Origin: Motilibacter peucedani
GTDB taxonomy: Bacteria > Actinomycetota > Actinomycetes > Motilibacterales > Motilibacteraceae
Reading direction: 5' to 3'
NCBI RefSeq assembly: GCF_003634695.1
Contig: NZ_RBWV01000009.1
Location: 186,001 to 250,000, forward strand
Length of the DNA stretch: 64,000 bases
A program made the translations under genes and the position numbers. Below the pieces are notes generated by a model. The model was not told the origin of the DNA. It did not search any database and saw nothing but the letters and a program-made list of their open reading frames with translations. Below, in pieces: positions 36,385 to 44,261 of the stretch; positions within the stretch are counted from its first letter, which is position 1, and every line of letters starts with the position of its first letter.

Positions 36385-36405
36385 CTACGGCTACGGAACC
36401 GTAGG
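36385..36405 (-). promoter_or_regulatory. Inverted-repeat operator candidate before the desaturase gene
   Basis: CTACGG-AA-CCGTAG (36391-36404) is a perfect 6-bp inverted repeat, preceded by a further CTACGG half-site. It lies 32-51 bp upstream of the desaturase ATG, where a promoter or first transcribed bases are expected. Spacing and symmetry fit a TetR-family dimer such as those that control desaturases elsewhere; the cognate regulator is unknown. Confidence 0.5.
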
Positions 36406-36417
36406 TTTCGTCGAATC

Positions 36418-36882
36418 CTACCCCTGCTGGGCCAGCCGGGCGGGGAACCCCCCGGTGGCGATCGGCGACCAGCGCTCGATCCCCACGCGGATCAGGCACT
36501 TGCCCTGCCGGACCATCGCGGCGCGGTAGTCGTCCCAGTCGGGGTGCTCCCCCACGAGCGCGCGGTAGTAGTCGACCAGCGGCTCCACGGCCTCGGGCAG
36601 CTGCAGCACCTCGGCCCGGCCGTCCACCTGCACCCACGGACCGTCCCAGTCGTCGGACAGCACGCACAGCGAGACCCGCGGGTCGCGCTCGGCGTTGCGG
36701 GCCTTGGCGCGCTCGGGGTAGGTCGAGACGACCATCCGGCCCTCGCCGTCGACCCCGCACGCGACCGGCGACACCTGCGGCCGGCCGTCCTGCCGGGTCG
36801 TCACGAGCAGCCCCTTGCGGCGGGGGCGGAGGAACTCGAGGAGCTCGTCGCGCTCGACACGCGTGGAGGAAGCGGTGGCCAC
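36418..36882 (-). CDS. PPOX-class F420/FMN-dependent flavin protein
   Basis: Split-barrel protein of 154 residues of the pyridoxamine 5'-phosphate oxidase-like class, common in actinobacteria as F420- or FMN-dependent reductases. Family features are GLLVTTRQDGRPQVSPVACGVDGEGRMVVST, the basic AKARNAERDPRVSLCVL cofactor region and GPWVQVDGRAEVLQL. GTG 36882 is chosen because the barrel begins 18 residues later and an upstream start would lengthen an already large 82-bp overlap with the preceding gene. Cofactor and substrate cannot be told from sequence. Confidence 0.83.
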   Translation of the reverse strand: MATASSTRVERDELLEFLRPRRKGLLVTTRQDGRPQVSPVACGVDGEGRMVVSTYPERAKARNAERDPRVSLCVLSDDWDGPWVQVDGRAEVLQLPEAVEPLVDYYRALVGEHPDWDDYRAAMVRQGKCLIRVGIERWSPIATGGFPARLAQQG

Positions 36883-37436
36883 GGTCGAGCAGGGTACGCC
36901 GCGGCCTCCTCCCAGCGCAGGGTCGCCACGACCGCGTCGAACAGCACTCGGTAGGCATCGGCCAGCTCGGGCACGGGTGCCTCGAACGCCAGCAGCAGCA
37001 GCGTGCCGCGCGGCCCGGCGCACCAGTAGGTGACCGACCCGGGGGCAGCGCTCGCCCTGAGCACAGCAGGCGCGCCGCCACCGACGCCGGGGAGCCGCTC
37101 GACTGTCCCGCCCGCCGACGAGAGGGCCGCCTGGACCGCGTCGATGCCGCCGGGCGGCAGGGCCGCGCGGCTGGTCGTGAGCGAGGCCGCCAGGGGCACG
37201 CCGTCGACGCTGCGCGCGCACAGGTGCAGCGACTCGACGCCCCGCGCCGCCGCCCGCGCGGTGAACGCGTCGAGCTCGCGGCGCAGGTGCCGCTCGGTGC
37301 CCGGCGGCAGCGGTCCCGCGCTGCGCAGGAGCCGGCCCACCGCGCGGCGCCGCCGCCCGTCCAGGGGCACGTCGACCCAGCCGGACGGCAGCGCCAGCGT
37401 GCAGCCGGCCCACGTCGCGCGGGGACGGGCGGTCAC
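36801..37436 (-). CDS. Hypothetical protein of a type VII secretion-like operon
   Basis: Unrecognised cytoplasmic protein of 211 residues with an opening CTLALPSGWVDVPL and a mixed alpha/beta pattern, no signal peptide and no membrane helix. The GPRGTLLLLAFEAPVPELADAY segment looks like a beta strand followed by an amphipathic helix. It is coupled by a GTGA overlap to the type VII signal-like protein gene, so I infer that it is a specific chaperone, immunity-like or accessory partner. Its last 27 codons overlap the start of the PPOX gene by 82 bp, an uncommon length; the frame choice for both is supported by codon bias but not certain. Confidence 0.6.
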   Translation of the reverse strand: MTARPRATWAGCTLALPSGWVDVPLDGRRRRAVGRLLRSAGPLPPGTERHLRRELDAFTARAAARGVESLHLCARSVDGVPLAASLTTSRAALPPGGIDAVQAALSSAGGTVERLPGVGGGAPAVLRASAAPGSVTYWCAGPRGTLLLLAFEAPVPELADAYRVLFDAVVATLRWEEAAAYPARPWPPLPPRVSSATSSSSSSAPAARGCS

Positions 37437-38785
37437 CACGCGACCGCCGCCCGGCCCCGCGACCTTCGCGCCCGCCCCTCGTGGTGGCGCGGCGTGACGG
37501 CGCCTACGGCCGCCCCGACGGCCACGGGGACCTTGCCCCACAGGTCGTAGGCGCTGGCGAGGCCGCGTGCGACACCGATCCGGCGCACGAGGACGCCGGC
37601 GTCGGCCGCGGCTCGCGCCACGCCGAGGTCAGCCGGGTGCGCCGCCGCAGCAGCCTGCGCGAGCTTGGCCGCGCGCGCGGCGGCCAGGTCGCCGCCGGCG
37701 ACCACCATGAGGCGCAGGTCGCCGCGGGTGATCCGCGGCAGGTCACCGGCGAGCGAGGCACCCGCCGCCGAGCTCCGGGCGGCGGCGACCGCGCCCTCGA
37801 CGTCGTCGAGGACGAGCTGAGCACGCGCTCGGGAGAGCGCTCCGGCGCCGGGGCGGCGCAGCGTACGCGTCGCTGCCGCCACCCGAGGAGCAGCAGCGGT
37901 GCGCGTGGCCGACTCCGCCGCCGCGGCGCTGACGCGGGCCGTCTCGCTGCGCAGGCCGGACACCGCGCCCAGCAGCCCCTTGCCGCCGACCCTGCCCAGC
38001 GCGATGCCGAGCGCGTCGGCGCCGACGGTGGCGAGGCTGCCCTGCCCGCGGCGGGCCAGCTCGGCGTCGGCCAGCAGGCCGACGCAGCCGGTCAGCAGGG
38101 AGGCGGCCGCGAGGGCGCCGTTGAGACCGGGGACCAGGCAGAAGACCAGGGAGAGCACGCCGGTGACGGTGGACACCCAGCTGCAGAGGGCCGCGAGGTG
38201 GTGCAGGTCGGCGAACCAGTGCCCCGTGCCGGTGATGCCGCTCCACGCCTCGTGGAGAGCCTCGTGGAGGGCCGCGTGGACCCCGGCGAACCGGCCGTCG
38301 TCGAGGTGGTCGCTGTGCCGCGCCCGCTCGAGGGCGTCGCGAGCCCTCCGCTCGGCGCGGTCGCGGGAGTCGACCGCCTCGGCGAGCAGGTGCTGCGCGC
38401 GCCGCAGCTCGTCGCGCGCCAGCTCGGTCGGCCCGTCCGGAGAGACGTCCGCTGCGGCCGCCTGCGCCCGCAGCAGCGCGCGGTCGGCGAGCTCCTGGGC
38501 GGACTCGAGCTCGCCGGCCCACTCGGTCAGGGCGCCCGCTGCGACGCGGTAGCGGCTCGGCACGCGCCCGAGCCGCACGGCCACCGCGCCCGCCGCGTCG
38601 CGGAGCGCGTCGACCGCCTCCGACGTCGCGCCCGGCGCCTGGGCGAGCGCCCGCAGCTCGGCCGCCTGTCGCTCCACCTCGTCGGCGACAGCGGCGAACT
38701 GCCTGGCAGCACGCAGGATCTCGACAGGGTCACCCGGCACGGGGTCGTGCTGTGCCAGAGCAGACCAGTCGCGAGGGCGCATCAC
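37433..38785 (-). CDS. Putative type VII-secreted protein with T7SS signal-like N-terminal domain
   Basis: Protein of 450 residues. Residues about 10-125 form a helical domain that opens with DPVPGDPVEILRAARQFAAV and a long coiled region, like the T7SS-signal domains at the N-terminus of polymorphic effectors. A hydrophobic pair at about 205-255 (LCSWVSTVTGVLSLVFCLVPGLNG, then AAASLLTGCVGLLADA) could enter a membrane. The C-terminal 190 residues are Ala/Arg-rich and do not match a toxin domain that I recognise. It is coupled by 4-bp overlaps to a WXG100-like gene before it and a hypothetical gene after it. Effector or structural role is open. Confidence 0.6.
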   Translation of the reverse strand: MMRPRDWSALAQHDPVPGDPVEILRAARQFAAVADEVERQAAELRALAQAPGATSEAVDALRDAAGAVAVRLGRVPSRYRVAAGALTEWAGELESAQELADRALLRAQAAAADVSPDGPTELARDELRRAQHLLAEAVDSRDRAERRARDALERARHSDHLDDGRFAGVHAALHEALHEAWSGITGTGHWFADLHHLAALCSWVSTVTGVLSLVFCLVPGLNGALAAASLLTGCVGLLADAELARRGQGSLATVGADALGIALGRVGGKGLLGAVSGLRSETARVSAAAAESATRTAAAPRVAAATRTLRRPGAGALSRARAQLVLDDVEGAVAAARSSAAGASLAGDLPRITRGDLRLMVVAGGDLAAARAAKLAQAAAAAHPADLGVARAAADAGVLVRRIGVARGLASAYDLWGKVPVAVGAAVGAVTPRHHEGRARRSRGRAAVAW

Positions 38786-39072
38786 CGCCCGCTGCTTCTG
38801 ACGGCCCGCGCCAGGGCATGGTCCGTCGACTCGAACCCGTCGGCCACCTCGGCCGTGCGTGCCCGCAGGGCCTCGACGTCGGCGCCCAGCGCGGCGCGCC
38901 TCCTGCGCCAGCCGTCCGAGAAGTCCTGCAGGGCGTGGGAAACGGCGTGCGAGCCCGACGCCTCGACCGCCGGCGTGACGAGCGCAGCTGCCGACAGGGC
39001 GCGGGACACCGCGTCGAGCCCAGCCGCCACCCGGCGCAGTCGTGCCGTGTCGAGCTCCAGCCGCTCATCCAC
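38782..39072 (-). CDS. WXG100-like small helical protein
   Basis: 96-residue two-helix protein of the ESAT-6/WXG100 size class. It contains LRRVAAGLDAVSRALS, then DFSDGWRRRRAALGADVEAL, where the DGW turn stands in place of WxG, and ends with ADGFESTDHALARAV, like the YxxxD/E-type tail of secretion partners. GTG 39072 is chosen for length and for the 4-bp overlap with the next gene. It probably pairs with the downstream T7SS-signal-like protein. No ESX ATPase or channel genes are in the window. Confidence 0.62.
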   Translation of the reverse strand: MDERLELDTARLRRVAAGLDAVSRALSAAALVTPAVEASGSHAVSHALQDFSDGWRRRRAALGADVEALRARTAEVADGFESTDHALARAVRSSGR

Positions 39073-39154
39073 CGCGTACCTCCCCGTCCCACGTCGTGAG
39101 GTCGCCACGGTAGGCGGGTCGGGCGGTCCGTGCGCTGCGTCATCCACAGGCACG

Positions 39155-40216
39155 TCAGGACTGGGCCAGCGCGACGACCCGCTGCTCGCGCGACGAGGTG
39201 CGCGCCGCCTCGAGGACCGCCAGCACGCGCACGGAGTCGGCCGAGTCGACCGGCACCGGGCCGGCACCGAGCAGCGCGTCGCGCCACTGCACGTAGAACT
39301 CCTGCCACGCACCGGGCAGCGAGGGCACCGGCCGGACGTCGTCACCGGCGCCGAGCCGTCCCCACGCGCTCTCTGGCACCGCACCCCACGAGGGGTCGGC
39401 CGGCGTGCGTCCCGCGCGCAGGGCCTCCTCCTGGCCGTCGAGGCCGTGCACCACGTAGGCGCCGGCGCTGCCGAGCACCCGCAGCCGCGGTCCGAGGTCG
39501 GCCGCGACAGCGCTCGCCCACAGCGTGCTGCGCACCCCGGACGCGTGCGTCAGCGCGACCATCACGTCGTCGTCGACCTGCACCGTCGCCCGCCGCGTGT
39601 CGACCTCGGCGTAGACCGAGGTCGCCGGCCCGAACAGGTGCAGCGCCTGGTCGACGAGGTGGCTGCCGAGGTCGTTGAGCAGCCCGCCCGCGTCGGCCGG
39701 GTCGCCGCTCTCGCGCCAGCCGGGCTTGGGCACCGGGCGCCAGCGCTCGAAGCGCGACTCGAACCGGTGCACGTCGCCGAGCGCGTCGTCGGCGAGCAGG
39801 GCCTGCAGCGTACGCAGCTCGGAGTCCCAGCGCCGGTTCTGGTAGACGGTGAGCAGCACCCCCGACTCGCGCGCGAGGCTCACGAGCGACTGCCCCTCGT
39901 CGTGGGTGACGGCGAGCGGCTTGTCGACGACGACCGGGAGGCCCGCGAGGAGGGCGGCGCGCGCGAGGTCGAGGTGCGTACGGTTCGGCGTCGCGACCAC
40001 GACGCTGTCGAAGCGCTCGGGCGCGGCGAACACCTCGTCGGCCGACGCGAGCACCTCCACCCCCGGCAGGACCGCACGTGCCGCCGCCGCCCGCTCCTCG
40101 GATCGGGTGACGACGGCGGTGACGCGCAGCCCGGGCACCGCGTTGATCACAGGGGCGTGGAAGGTGGAGCCGGCCAGGCCGTAGCCCAGCACCGCGACTC
40201 GCAGCTCGCTCGACAT
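39155..40216 (-). CDS. Gfo/Idh/MocA-family NAD(P)-dependent oxidoreductase
   Basis: Dehydrogenase of 353 residues with an N-terminal Rossmann fold (VAVLGYGLAGSTFHAPV) and the catalytic lysine motif VVVDKPLAVTHDEG. The C-terminal alpha/beta domain carries AGGLLNDLGSHLVDQALHLFG, whose histidine is catalytic in inositol and sugar dehydrogenases. The STFHAPVI signature is shared with YvaA/IolW-like scyllo-inosose reductases, so a cyclitol or sugar substrate is likely. ATG 40216 lies just behind repeat P2a. Confidence 0.87.
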   Translation of the reverse strand: MSSELRVAVLGYGLAGSTFHAPVINAVPGLRVTAVVTRSEERAAAARAVLPGVEVLASADEVFAAPERFDSVVVATPNRTHLDLARAALLAGLPVVVDKPLAVTHDEGQSLVSLARESGVLLTVYQNRRWDSELRTLQALLADDALGDVHRFESRFERWRPVPKPGWRESGDPADAGGLLNDLGSHLVDQALHLFGPATSVYAEVDTRRATVQVDDDVMVALTHASGVRSTLWASAVAADLGPRLRVLGSAGAYVVHGLDGQEEALRAGRTPADPSWGAVPESAWGRLGAGDDVRPVPSLPGAWQEFYVQWRDALLGAGPVPVDSADSVRVLAVLEAARTSSREQRVVALAQS

Positions 40217-40227
40217 GCCCCCATCCT

Positions 40228-40293
40228 CCCCACCACGACGTCGTGGTCCCCCATCGCCCCGTGGGGGCGACCAGGACCCCCGACGTCGTGGGG
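40228..40293. repeat. Palindromic intergenic repeat P2, copy a
   Basis: A 66-bp element between the NlpC/P60 gene and the MocA-type gene. Its two ends are the near-self-complementary CCACGACGTCGTGG (left) and CCCGACGTCGTGGGG (right), around an inner hairpin ATCGCCCC-GTG-GGGGCGA. Copy b is at 57588. It may terminate transcription of the NlpC/P60 gene, whose stop is 6 bp away. Confidence 0.8.
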
Positions 40294-40298
40294 AAGGG

Positions 40299-40904
40299 TC
40301 AGATGACGCGGCCGGCGACCCAGCTGTGCGAGCTGATCGGGGTGAGCGCGACGCCCTGGCCGGGCTGGCGGGCGTGCCAGATGCGGTTGTGCCCCGCGTA
40401 GATCGCCACGTGGTAGACGTGAGAGCCGGAGCGGAAGAAGACCAGGTCACCCGGCTTCATCGACCCCTTGGAGATCTTCTTCGAGGCGGCGTACTGCTGG
40501 CCGCTGGTGCGGGGCAGCGAGGTGCCTCCGGCGTGGCGCATGACCCAGCCGGTGAAGCCGGAGCAGTCGAACGAGCGGGGGCCCGTGGCGCCGTAGACGT
40601 AGGGCCGGCCCTTGAGGGCGGCGGCCGTCTTCAGCAGCTTGGCGACCTTGTGGGCGCGGACGGCGGCGGCGCGGCGGACCACGGCGGCGTGCCGGGCGGC
40701 GGCGCTGCGGTGGGCGGCGGCCGTGCGGGTCACGGCGCTCGGCGTGACGGTCGGCGCGGCCTGCGCGACGACCGCAGCCGCAGGGGCGGCGGGAGTGGCG
40801 GCGGCCTCCCCGGCGAGCGGGACGACGACCGCGGCGGCGCTGAGCGAGAGGGCGAGGGCGAGGCGGCGCACGGAGGTGCGCGCGCCGGTGACGGCGTGCA
40901 GCAA
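40299..40904 (-). CDS. Secreted NlpC/P60 peptidoglycan endopeptidase
   Basis: Cell-wall hydrolase of 201 residues. A signal peptide (about 1-36), an Ala-rich basic linker and an NlpC/P60 domain follow, with catalytic Cys114 in SFDCSGFTGWVMRHAG and the histidine in HVYHVAIYAG. It should cleave peptide cross-links in the wall. TTG 40904 is preferred because GGAAGG lies 7 nt before it and translation opens directly behind the c-di-AMP riboswitch; an in-frame GTG five codons later is an alternative. The upstream longer open frame is non-coding leader. Expression is probably turned down by c-di-AMP binding. Confidence 0.83.
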   Translation of the reverse strand: MLHAVTGARTSVRRLALALSLSAAAVVVPLAGEAAATPAAPAAAVVAQAAPTVTPSAVTRTAAAHRSAAARHAAVVRRAAAVRAHKVAKLLKTAAALKGRPYVYGATGPRSFDCSGFTGWVMRHAGGTSLPRTSGQQYAASKKISKGSMKPGDLVFFRSGSHVYHVAIYAGHNRIWHARQPGQGVALTPISSHSWVAGRVI

Positions 40905-40920
40905 GGCAGGACCTTCCAGG

Positions 40921-41097
40921 TACGCCTGCGAGGTGAGCTGTCGGGTTCGGGGACTGGAAGCGCCCCGGCCGCTGCGTCGCGGCTTCACCCCGAGCCGGTG
41001 GCTGTGCCACACGGCGGAGATCCTCTGGAGGAGTGGGTCCCCCGCTCCTGTCCCGGTGTTCGGGAGTACGTCGCCTGGCGGGACAGGACTCGGCGAG
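40921..41097 (-). ncRNA. c-di-AMP riboswitch (ydaO-yuaA type)
   Basis: The 5' leader of the NlpC/P60 gene contains the conserved ydaO elements in order: TCGCCGAGTCC, ACAGGAGCGGGGGACCCA, GGGGTGAAGCCGCG and CCGAACCCGACAGCTCACC followed by TCGCAGGCG, which closes with the 5' end. In actinobacteria this RNA usually controls wall hydrolases and Rpf-like genes, where bound c-di-AMP lowers expression. The outer stem borders (40921, 41097) are approximate. Bases 41098-41275, up to the flhB stop, show no gene, only an AT-poor TAGGCT that could be a -10. Confidence 0.9.
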
Positions 41098-41275
41098 GCC
41101 TGGCGACGACCGGTGGTGCACCGGTGATGAGAACAACGTCAGCCTAGGTGCGGCACCTGAGCCTTCTTGCGCTCTCAACCTGTTGCGCATCTCACGGCGG
41201 GTGCACGAACCGCCTCCCACCTGGGGAGACACGGGTGCCGGCCAGTGCCCGGTGACCTTCCTCACGCCTGCGGGC

Positions 41276-42364
41276 TCAGCGCCTGGCAGCGACGACAGGT
41301 ACGCGATGGACGCCTGCCGCAGAACCCCGCGCCTTCAGCGACATGATGAAGGCCAGCACGCGGGCGACCGCGTTGTAGAGCTCCGGCGGCACCTCGCCGC
41401 CGATGTCGACCGCCTTGTGCAGCGCCCGTGCCAGCGGCACGTCCTGCACCATGGGCACGCGGTGCTCCTCCGCCAGGGCACGGATCTTGGCCGCGACGAC
41501 GCCCTTCCCCTTCGCGACGACGCGCGGCGCGCCCTTGGCCGGGTCGTAGCGCAGCGCGACGGCGACGTGCGTCGGGTTCACGATGACGACGTCGGCGCTC
41601 TGCACCTCGGCCATCATGCGGTTGCGGCTCATCTCCATCTGCCGCTGCTTGATCTTGCCCTTCATCTGCGGGTCGCCGTCGGCCTGCTTGTGCTCGTCCT
41701 TGATGTCCTGCTTGCTCATGCGCAGGCCCTTGTCGATGCGCTTCTTCACGATGGCGAAGTCGGCGCCGGCCAGCACCAGGCCGGCGAGCGCGGCCTCCCG
41801 CATCGCGGTCAGCGCGGTGCTTGCAACGATGCGCAGCACCCCGGAGAGCGGCAGCACGTTGCCGTGGCCGAGCAGCGGCTTGATGCCCTGGGCGGCGTGC
41901 CAGACCACCAGAGCCAGGATGGTCACCTTCAGCAGCGACTTCGTCGCCTCCCACGCACCCTGCGGCCCGAACATGCGCTTGAGCCCGCCGATCGGGTTGA
42001 GGTGCTTGAAGTCGGGCTTGAGCTTCTTGGTGGCGATGGGCAGGCCGCCCTGCGAGGCGGTCGACATGACGGCCACGGCGATGATGCTGAGCGAGAGCGG
42101 GCCGACCAGCGAGGCGATGTCGCCCAGGCCGGTCCTCAGCAGCCGGGCCGCGTCGGCCGGCTGGGGGTCGGAGATCTCGGCGAGCGAGTCGATCGAGAGC
42201 TGCCGGATCTTGTCGGTCGCCCGGGAGGCAGTGAGTGGTATGACGAAGCTGGCGGCCAGCACCCCGAGCCAGGTGGAGAGGTCGTTGGTGCGGGCGACGC
42301 GCCCCTCTTTGCGGGCTTCGCGCAGCTTCTTGGCTGTCGGCTTCTCGGTCTTCTCGCCGCTCAC
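41276..42364 (-). CDS. flhB: Flagellar type III export switch protein FlhB
   Basis: Export-apparatus protein of 362 residues with four membrane helices and a cytoplasmic C-terminal domain. The autocleavage site NPTH is at about 264 (VIVNPTHVAVALRYD), which switches secretion from hook to filament substrates. The charged linker GLRMSKQDIKDEHKQ is typical. The GTG start is 3 bp behind the fliR stop. It is the last gene of the flagellar block; flhA, its usual neighbour, is not found in the window. Confidence 0.95.
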   Translation of the reverse strand: MSGEKTEKPTAKKLREARKEGRVARTNDLSTWLGVLAASFVIPLTASRATDKIRQLSIDSLAEISDPQPADAARLLRTGLGDIASLVGPLSLSIIAVAVMSTASQGGLPIATKKLKPDFKHLNPIGGLKRMFGPQGAWEATKSLLKVTILALVVWHAAQGIKPLLGHGNVLPLSGVLRIVASTALTAMREAALAGLVLAGADFAIVKKRIDKGLRMSKQDIKDEHKQADGDPQMKGKIKQRQMEMSRNRMMAEVQSADVVIVNPTHVAVALRYDPAKGAPRVVAKGKGVVAAKIRALAEEHRVPMVQDVPLARALHKAVDIGGEVPPELYNAVARVLAFIMSLKARGSAAGVHRVPVVAARR

Positions 42365-42367
42365 CGC

Positions 42368-43138
42368 TCAGCCCCCCATCCCCATCGTGGCCGCCATCGC
42401 GTGGAGGCACAGGTCGGTGATGCGCTGCACGGCCGAGGGCAGCAGCGGCACGCAGGCGCCGAAGATGAGCAGCGTGGCCAGGATCTTCGCCGGGAAGCCC
42501 AGCTGGAAGGCGTTGAGGGCGGGTGCGATGCGGGTCAGGAGCCCGAGGCCCACGTCGACGACGAACAGCACGCCGATCATCGGTGCCGCGATCTGCAGCG
42601 CCGCGAGGACGAACTGGCCGAGGCAGGTGGTCAGCACGTGCATGATGCGGTCGAGGTCGAGCCCCGTGCCGAGCGGCACGGCGTCGTAGGACGACTCGAA
42701 GCCGCGGACCATGAGCAGGTGGCCGTTGAAGGCGAACAGCAGCATGGTGGAGATCTGTGAGGTGAGCCGGCCGAAGACGCTGTTCTGCGTCATCGAGAGC
42801 GGGTCGTAGCCGCTGGCCAGCTGGAAGCCGCCGAAGAGGTCGATGAGGTCGCCGGCGGCCTGGATCGCCGCGAACAGCAGGTAGGTGACGAAGCCGAGCG
42901 CCATGCCGATGAACGTCTGCAGCACGACCGCGCTGACGAGCGCGGCGGTGTCGAACCCGGTCACGTCGACCTTGAGCCGGGGCGCGACCGGCAGGGCGAG
43001 GGCGAAGGCGATCACCGCCTTGACGGGCGTCGGCACCGCCCTCGAGGAGAACGGCGGGGCGACGAACAGCCAGGCGGCGGCGCGTACGGTCGCCAGCAGG
43101 AAGCTGACGAGCAGCGGCGTCGCGATGGAGACGTTCAC
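42368..43138 (-). CDS. fliR: Flagellar export gate protein FliR
   Basis: Membrane component of 256 residues of the flagellar type III export gate, forming the FliPQR helical assembly. It has five to six helices and the conserved PPFSSRAVPTPVKAVIAFALA and GFQLASGYDPLSM regions. The GTG start follows fliQ by 12 bp. Confidence 0.93.
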   Translation of the reverse strand: MNVSIATPLLVSFLLATVRAAAWLFVAPPFSSRAVPTPVKAVIAFALALPVAPRLKVDVTGFDTAALVSAVVLQTFIGMALGFVTYLLFAAIQAAGDLIDLFGGFQLASGYDPLSMTQNSVFGRLTSQISTMLLFAFNGHLLMVRGFESSYDAVPLGTGLDLDRIMHVLTTCLGQFVLAALQIAAPMIGVLFVVDVGLGLLTRIAPALNAFQLGFPAKILATLLIFGACVPLLPSAVQRITDLCLHAMAATMGMGG

Positions 43139-43150
43139 GGACGCGACGCG

Positions 43151-43423
43151 TCAGCTTCCGAGCAGCGAGGGGATGCGGGCGAACATCTCGTTGGTGAAGC
43201 TCATCAGCGTGTGCAGCATCCAGTTGCCGCAGACCAGGATGGCGATGCCGACCCCGGCGGCCTTGGGCACGAAGGCGAGCGTCGCCTCCTGGATCTGGGT
43301 CACCGACTGGAAGAGCGAGATCGCGAAGCCGATGACCAGCGCGGTCAGGAGCATGGGGGCCGACAGCTTCGCGGCGACCAGCATGGTCTGCAGCGCGATG
43401 TCGAGGATCGCCGAGTCGGTCAC
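43151..43423 (-). CDS. fliQ: Flagellar export gate protein FliQ
   Basis: 90-residue membrane protein with two helices (about 14-38 and 50-75) and the family stretch GFAISLFQSVTQIQEATLAFVPK. Four copies assemble with FliP and FliR in the export gate. It begins with GTG 43 bp behind fliP. Confidence 0.94.
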   Translation of the reverse strand: MTDSAILDIALQTMLVAAKLSAPMLLTALVIGFAISLFQSVTQIQEATLAFVPKAAGVGIAILVCGNWMLHTLMSFTNEMFARIPSLLGS

Positions 43424-43466
43424 AGCCGCGTCCGATCTGGTGGAGGGGGGAGGGGGGCGGTGGTCG

Positions 43467-44261
43467 TCAGTGGTAGCTGGAGACGAGGGAGGAGATCACC
43501 AGGCCCCAGCCGTCGACCAGCACGAACAGCAGCAGCTTGAACGGCAGCGAGATCATCACGGGCGGCAGCATCATCATGCCCATCGACATCAGGCCGGCGC
43601 TGACCACGATGTCGATCACGAGGAACGGGATGAAGATGATGAAGCCGATGATGAACGCGCTCTTGAGCTCCGAGAGGACGAACGCCGGGACGAGCGTGGT
43701 GAGCGGCACCTCCGCGGCGGACTTCGGCTTCTCCTTCTGCGCGACCTTCGTGAAGAGCGCGAGCTCCTCCTTGCGGGTCTTCTTGACCATGAACTGCTGG
43801 AGCGGCTTGACACCGTCCTTGAAGGCTTCGGACTGCGTCTTGTCGCCCTTGAGGTAGGGCTGCACACCGTCCTTGTTGACGTCCGAGAGCACCGGCGCCA
43901 TGACGAACAGCGAGATGAACAGCGCGAGCCCGGCGAGCACCTGGTTCGGCGGCACGTTCTGCACGCCGAGGGCGTTGCGGGTCAGGCCCAGCACCACGAA
44001 CACCTTGGTGAAGCAGGTGCACATGAGCAGCAGGGCCGGCGCGACCGACAGCAGGGTGATGGCCAGGATGACCGTCAGCGAGGTCGACGGCTTGCCGACG
44101 ATGCCGCCGAGGTCGACCGTGACGCCGGTCGGGCTGGTGGGACCCGTCGGGCCGGTGGGGCCCTTGGGCGCAGTCGGGGCGGCGGAGGCAGCGCCCGCGG
44201 TCAGGAGCGAGGTGCCGACGGTGACGCCGGTGGCCAGCGCGAGCTTCGCCAGGCGGCTCAT
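43467..44261 (-). CDS. fliP: Flagellar export gate protein FliP with collagen-like insert
   Basis: Export gate core protein of 264 residues. A signal peptide typical of FliP precedes the mature part, and the conserved LIDGWGLVISSLV-like end and the LMCTCFTKVFVVLGLTRNALG and NQVLAGLALFISLFVMAPV helices are present. Directly after the signal peptide is a short collagen-like GPTGPTGPTSPTG tract, not usual in FliP. The ATG overlaps the fliO stop by 4 bp. Confidence 0.94.
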   Translation of the reverse strand: MSRLAKLALATGVTVGTSLLTAGAASAAPTAPKGPTGPTGPTSPTGVTVDLGGIVGKPSTSLTVILAITLLSVAPALLLMCTCFTKVFVVLGLTRNALGVQNVPPNQVLAGLALFISLFVMAPVLSDVNKDGVQPYLKGDKTQSEAFKDGVKPLQQFMVKKTRKEELALFTKVAQKEKPKSAAEVPLTTLVPAFVLSELKSAFIIGFIIFIPFLVIDIVVSAGLMSMGMMMLPPVMISLPFKLLLFVLVDGWGLVISSLVSSYH

